From Acidobacteriota bacterium (GTDB lineage Bacteria > Acidobacteriota > Vicinamibacteria > Vicinamibacterales > Vicinamibacteraceae): DNA of 9,500 nt. Under the pieces are notes generated by a model, which was not told the origin of the DNA, ran no database searches, and saw only the letters and a list, made by a program, of their open reading frames with translations. The stretch lies in contig JAEZDP010000032.1 in NCBI GenBank assembly GCA_023418055.1, forward strand, positions 1 through 9,500. The letters are read 5' to 3'. Of this stretch, positions 6,241-9,500 are shown one piece after another. A program made the position numbers and the translations under genes. Each line of letters begins with the position of its first letter. The first letter of the stretch is position 1.

Positions 6241-7398
6241 GTGACCTCAGCCCCCGAGCCTGCACAGCCGCTGACCCGCCTGTCCGACGACGAGCAGTTG
6301 CTGCGCGAGAGTGTGCGCGCGTTTGCCGCGGCGGAACTGGCGCCACGTGCCCGCGCGATGGACGCCGACGGCCGCCTCGACCCCGACCTGCTGCCCAAGC
6401 TGTTCGACCTCGGGCTGATGGGCATCGAGGTGCCGGAGGCGTACGGCGGCGCCGGCGGGACGTTCTTCCATGCCGTCGTGGCCGTCGAGGAGCTGTCGCG
6501 CGTGGATCCAGCCGTCGGCGTGATCGTGGACGTGCAGAACACGCTGGTCGTGAACGCCGTGCGCCGCTGGGGCACCGAGGCCCAGCAGGCCGCCTGGCTG
6601 CCGGCGCTGGCCTCGCGCGAGGTGGGGGCGTACGCGCTGTCGGAAGCGGGATCCGGCAGCGATGCGTTCGCCCTCGCCACGCGCGCCACGCCGATGGCCG
6701 ACGGCTATCGGCTCGACGGCCGAAAGCTCTGGATTACCAATGGCGCCGAAGCGTCGCGCTTCATCGTCTTTGCGACGGTCGATCCCGGGGCGGGCTACAA
6801 AGGCATCACGGCCTTCGTGGTCGACCGCGACACGCCGGGCTTCACGGTGGGACACAAGGAGGACAAGCTCGGCATCCGCGCCAGCAGCACGACCGAGCTG
6901 CTCTTCGACGGGTGCCTGGTACCCGCCGATCGCGTGCTCGGCGCCGTGGGCCAGGGGTACAAGGTGGCCATCGAGACGCTCAACGAAGGGCGGATCGGCA
7001 TTGCCGCGCAGATGCTGGGGCTGGCGGCCGGCGCCCTCGATCACGCGCTGCGCTACACGCGCGAGCGCGCCCAGTTCGGACGCGCGATCGCCGACTTCCA
7101 GGGCGTGCAGTTCCAGCTGGCGCGAGCGGCCATGGAGGTCGAGGCGGCGCGCCTTCTCACCTACAACGCCGCACGCCTCAGGGACGCCGGCCTGCCGTTC
7201 CTGAAGGAGGCCGCGATGTGCAAGCTGCAGGCCTCCGAGACGGCGGAGCGAACGGCGTCGCTGGCCGTCAACCTCTTTGGCGGCTACGGCTTCGTGAAGG
7301 ACTACCCCGTCGAGAAGCTGTATCGCGACGCCAAGATCGGGCAGATCTACGAAGGCACGTCGAACCTCCAGTTGCAGACGATCTTCAAGCAGATCTGA
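6241..7398 (+). CDS. Short/branched-chain acyl-CoA dehydrogenase
   Basis: A 385-residue FAD enzyme (standard family length) that oxidises an acyl-CoA to its 2,3-enoyl-CoA and passes electrons to electron-transfer flavoprotein. Domains in order: helical N-terminus (about 14-125); middle beta domain with YALSEAGSGSDAFALAT (131-147) and WITNGAE (164-170) at the flavin; C-terminal helical domain with LNEGRIGIAAQMLGLAAG (247-264), RERAQFGR (274-281), LFGGYGF (345-351) and KDYPVEKLYRDAKIGQIYEG (353-372). E371 in IYEGTSN is the catalytic base at the usual place for short-chain enzymes. The stretches YKGITAFVVDRDTPG, KLGIRASST and EAARLLTYNAARL closely resemble short/branched-chain (2-methylbutyryl/isobutyryl) enzymes; butyryl-CoA is also possible. 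The start is GTG; no nearer ATG exists. It is the first gene of a three-gene run. Confidence 0.93.
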   Translation: MTSAPEPAQPLTRLSDDEQLLRESVRAFAAAELAPRARAMDADGRLDPDLLPKLFDLGLMGIEVPEAYGGAGGTFFHAVVAVEELSRVDPAVGVIVDVQNTLVVNAVRRWGTEAQQAAWLPALASREVGAYALSEAGSGSDAFALATRATPMADGYRLDGRKLWITNGAEASRFIVFATVDPGAGYKGITAFVVDRDTPGFTVGHKEDKLGIRASSTTELLFDGCLVPADRVLGAVGQGYKVAIETLNEGRIGIAAQMLGLAAGALDHALRYTRERAQFGRAIADFQGVQFQLARAAMEVEAARLLTYNAARLRDAGLPFLKEAAMCKLQASETAERTASLAVNLFGGYGFVKDYPVEKLYRDAKIGQIYEGTSNLQLQTIFKQI

Positions 7399-7409
7399 GA
7401 CCGATCCCG

Positions 7410-8651
7410 ATGACACAGCACGCGCTCAAGGTCCGCCTGGCGGCCTTCATGTTCCTCCAGTACTTCATCTGGAGTGCCTGGTACGTCAGCCTCGGGACGT
7501 ACCTCGCCAACACCCTCGGCTTCGACGGCGGACAGATCGGCCTCGCGTATGGCGCCTTCGCCATCGGCGCGATGATCTCGCCGTTCTTCGTCGGGCTCGT
7601 CGCCGACCGCTACTTCGCCTCGGAGCGGCTGCTGGCGGGCTTCGGCATCGCCGGCGGGCTGGTGCTGTGTCTGCTGCCGCAGATGGCCACCTTCGGCAGC
7701 TTCTACGCCACACTGATCCTCTACTGCGCCCTGTACGTGCCGACACTGGCGCTGGGCAACTCGCTGTCGCTGCACCATCTCGCCGATCCGCGCGCCGACT
7801 TCCCGCGCGTCAAGGTGATGTCCGCCGTGGGCTGGATCGCGGGGGGCATCGTGCTCAGCCTGATGCAGGCCGAACAATCGTCCGCGCAGTTCTATCTGGC
7901 CGGCGGTGCTTCAGTCGTCTTCGGGCTGTTCGCGCTGACCCTGCCGCACACGCCCCCGCGCAAGACCGGCGCGGACGTCAGGCTCGGCGAGGTGCTCGGG
8001 CTCGATGCGCTGGCGCTGTTGAAGAAGCCGTCGTTTGCCATCTTCATCGCGAGCATGTTCCTCATCTGCATCCCGCTCTACTTCTACTTCGTGATGATGG
8101 GCATCTACCTCACCGAGTTGGAGTGGACGCACATGGCCGCGAAGATGACGCTGAATCAGGCCTCGGACGTCCTCTTCCTGCTCCTGTTGCCGCTGTTCCT
8201 CAAGACCTTCGGGTACAAGAAGACCATCGTCATCGGCATCCTGGCCTGGGCGCTGCGCTACTTCGCGCTGTCGGCAAGCGTCGGTGCCGAGGGGCTGCAG
8301 GCGCCCCTCGTGTTCTCGGCCATCCTGCTGCACGGGGTCTGCTACGACTTCCTGTTCATCGCCGGGCAGTTGTACGTGGACGACGAGGCGAACGAGCGCA
8401 TCAGAGGCGCGGCGCAGGGGTTCATCGCGTTCATCCTGTGGGGTGCCGGATCATTTGTCGGCACGCTGCTCGCGGGCCGCACGCTGGCGGCCCATCAGCT
8501 GGCCGCCGGCACCGGGGAGTCTCTCACCTACGACTGGCAGACCATCTGGAGCCTGCCTGCGTGGGGGGCGGTGGCCGTGCTGGTGCTGTTCGTCGTGTGC
8601 TTCCGTGGACCGCGCGTGTCGGCACGACGACCCGCCGACACGCTACAGTGA
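7410..8651 (+). CDS. NupG-like nucleoside:H+ symporter family transporter (MFS)
   Basis: A 413-residue inner-membrane protein with about 12 hydrophobic segments, beginning 11 bases after the dehydrogenase stop. It matches the E. coli NupG/XapB family (Nuc_H_symport) in colinear landmarks: FLQYFIWSAWYVSLGTYL (15-32), GLVADRYF (62-69, the first cytoplasmic-loop motif), PTLALGNSLSLHHL (111-124), ALTLPHTPP (175-183), LGLDALALLKK (196-206), a Q-x-x-D pair (Q250, D253) before a hydrophobic helix, RGAAQG (332-337) and DWQTIW (375-380). The family imports nucleosides with protons. Several residues near the expected binding site differ from NupG (see findings), so the substrate is uncertain. No Shine-Dalgarno is evident; translation may be coupled to the gene before. 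Why a transporter of this type sits with an acyl-CoA dehydrogenase is not explained by the sequence. Confidence 0.87.
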   Translation: MTQHALKVRLAAFMFLQYFIWSAWYVSLGTYLANTLGFDGGQIGLAYGAFAIGAMISPFFVGLVADRYFASERLLAGFGIAGGLVLCLLPQMATFGSFYATLILYCALYVPTLALGNSLSLHHLADPRADFPRVKVMSAVGWIAGGIVLSLMQAEQSSAQFYLAGGASVVFGLFALTLPHTPPRKTGADVRLGEVLGLDALALLKKPSFAIFIASMFLICIPLYFYFVMMGIYLTELEWTHMAAKMTLNQASDVLFLLLLPLFLKTFGYKKTIVIGILAWALRYFALSASVGAEGLQAPLVFSAILLHGVCYDFLFIAGQLYVDDEANERIRGAAQGFIAFILWGAGSFVGTLLAGRTLAAHQLAAGTGESLTYDWQTIWSLPAWGAVAVLVLFVVCFRGPRVSARRPADTLQ

Positions 8652-8657
8652 CGCCAC

Positions 8658-9455
8658 ATGCACGTGCACGTGAGGCTCAACCACTGCTACCGGGTGCTGG
8701 ACTCGCCGACGTATCGGGCCCTGCAGGAGACGGCCTGGCTCGGCACCACCTTCGCCCCGCGTGACGAGCGCACGACATCGCGCGCCGACTGGTCGTACAC
8801 GGGCCTGTATCTCTACGGGGAGCACACCTACCTCGAGTTCTTCGACGACGGGCCGCAGGGCCCGCCCGGGCACGCGGGCCTCGCGTTCGACCTCGATGGC
8901 GGCGACACGCCGACAGTGGCCGACGCGTGGGCGAACCGGGTAGGGACGACGCGCGTGGTGCTGGTCGAACGGCCGACGGACGGCGGCCACGTGCCGTGGT
9001 TCCACATGGCATGCGCGGAACCCGATCGACACGGCGGGATGCATGTGTGGTCGATGGAGTACCACCACGAGTTCCTGGCACGCTGGCGGCCGCACCTCAC
9101 CACGGCCCGGACCACGCAGGCGGCCGACGTCCTGGAGCGATACGCCGCGACGGTGACCGCGCGCCCGCGCGACGAGTTCCTGCTGCGGGACGTGACGGCC
9201 ATCGATTTCAGCCTGTCGCGAGAGGCGGCGCGATTTCTGCGCGGGCACCTCGAGGTGCTGGTGCCGGTCGACGAGCGCGGCGCAGGCTTCAGCGCCACGG
9301 TGGGCGTGACGCGCCTGCGGGCGACGGTGAGCGAGGCGCCTCTGGGCATGACGTCGCTGCAGTGTTCGCTGCGGCGGGCGGTGGCCGCCGACACGCGGAC
9401 GTTCGGCCGGGCGCGGCTGCGGCTGGAGGGGTTGGTGGGGGTGTGGGAGTTCTGA
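8658..9455 (+). CDS. Uncharacterised protein, DUF5829/VOC-like
   Basis: A 265-residue protein starting 6 bases after the transporter stop, so probably cotranscribed. It has no signal peptide or membrane segment and should be cytoplasmic. Recognisable pieces: VRLNHCYRVLDSPTYRAL (5-22), ERTT (37-40), YTGLYLYGEHTYLEFFDDG (47-65), GHAGLAFDLD (71-80) and WSMEYHHEFL (131-140). The opening beta strand with LNH, and the later LYLYGEHTYLEF, recall the vicinal-oxygen-chelate (glyoxalase-like) fold, where such His and Glu residues (H9, E60) bind a metal. I recall this pattern from DUF5829 proteins, but this is from memory and not a search. The C-terminal 100 residues (about 165-265) are beta-rich with no identified fold. 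No enzymatic function is assigned. The alternative is an unrelated lineage-specific protein. Confidence 0.72.
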   Translation: MHVHVRLNHCYRVLDSPTYRALQETAWLGTTFAPRDERTTSRADWSYTGLYLYGEHTYLEFFDDGPQGPPGHAGLAFDLDGGDTPTVADAWANRVGTTRVVLVERPTDGGHVPWFHMACAEPDRHGGMHVWSMEYHHEFLARWRPHLTTARTTQAADVLERYAATVTARPRDEFLLRDVTAIDFSLSREAARFLRGHLEVLVPVDERGAGFSATVGVTRLRATVSEAPLGMTSLQCSLRRAVAADTRTFGRARLRLEGLVGVWEF

Positions 9456-9457
9456 GC

Positions 9458-9474
9458 GGGGGTCAGGTCTTGAG
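9458..9474. other. Motif GGGGTCAGGTCTTGAG at window edge, possible extragenic repeat
   Basis: Three bases after the last gene's stop lies GGGGGTCAGGTCTTGAG, followed by an imperfectly spaced hairpin GCAGC-GT-GCTGC (9477-9488). A core GGGGTCAGGTCTTG resembles, from memory, intergenic sequences that recur in GC-rich bacterial genomes near IS200-like (REP-associated) transposases. Only 45 bases remain, so this cannot be tested here. Alternatively, the minus strand reads ARSCSTLRLKT and then a stop at 9465-9463, which could be the last residues of a convergent gene. Confidence 0.2.
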
Positions 9475-9500
9475 CCGCAGCGTGCTGCACGATCTGGCAC

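Noticed and set aside
6108..6689. In-frame upstream extension of the VWFA protein to base 6689
   Set aside because: It overlaps the dehydrogenase gene, places the signal peptide internally, and ATG 6107 has a good ribosome site. ATG 6128, seven codons upstream, has no such site and would weaken the signal peptide.
6247..7416. A 389-codon open frame on the minus strand, antisense to the acyl-CoA dehydrogenase
   Set aside because: It mirrors the dehydrogenase almost end to end and its product has no domain, while the plus strand shows complete family motifs.

Overview
The window is GC-rich DNA, roughly two thirds G+C by eye. It is densely coded and reads as part of a bacterial chromosome. The best clue to the host is the large secreted protein at 3972-6107, which has the layout of the 'VWFA-related' domain proteins (TIGR03436 type) that are expanded in Acidobacteriota. 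With the split acyl-CoA mutase, the high GC and mostly weak Shine-Dalgarno sites, this suggests an acidobacterium, possibly class Vicinamibacteria. That assignment is inference; there is no rRNA or marker gene here. No transposase, phage gene, CRISPR array, tRNA or rRNA is visible.

Layout: (1) 1-492, minus strand: a response regulator receiver domain, cut by the window edge. (2) 605-1582, plus strand: a membrane-anchored diheme cytochrome c, divergent from the regulator. It meets the next gene tail to tail across a bulged hairpin (1568-1598). (3) 1599-6107, minus strand: in transcription order, a secreted VWFA-related protein, the large (catalytic) subunit of a coenzyme-B12-dependent acyl-CoA mutase, and its separate small B12-binding subunit. 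The 189-base gap between the mutase genes holds two short arrays with a 7-base period and a nested inverted repeat. (4) 6241-9455, plus strand: a tight three-gene run (gaps of 11 and 6 bases) of a short/branched-chain acyl-CoA dehydrogenase, a NupG-like major facilitator transporter, and a protein of unknown function that resembles DUF5829/VOC proteins. A strong hairpin ends 12 bases before the dehydrogenase GTG start. (5) 9456-9500: a short tail that may begin an extragenic repeat or the 3' end of a convergent gene.

The most informative observation is in the mutase large subunit. At the two positions that separate methylmalonyl-CoA mutase (Tyr, Arg) from isobutyryl-CoA mutase (Phe, Gln), this protein has Phe88 and Gln206. 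It is therefore predicted to interconvert isobutyryl-CoA and butyryl-CoA, or a similar non-carboxylated acyl-CoA, and not methylmalonyl-CoA. The dehydrogenase about 2.4 kb away would act on exactly such acyl-CoAs, so the two could feed branched-chain amino acid or short-chain fatty acid carbon into beta-oxidation. I see no clearly new multi-gene system. The mutase specificity, the odd intercistronic region and the unknown third gene of the plus-strand run deserve a second look.
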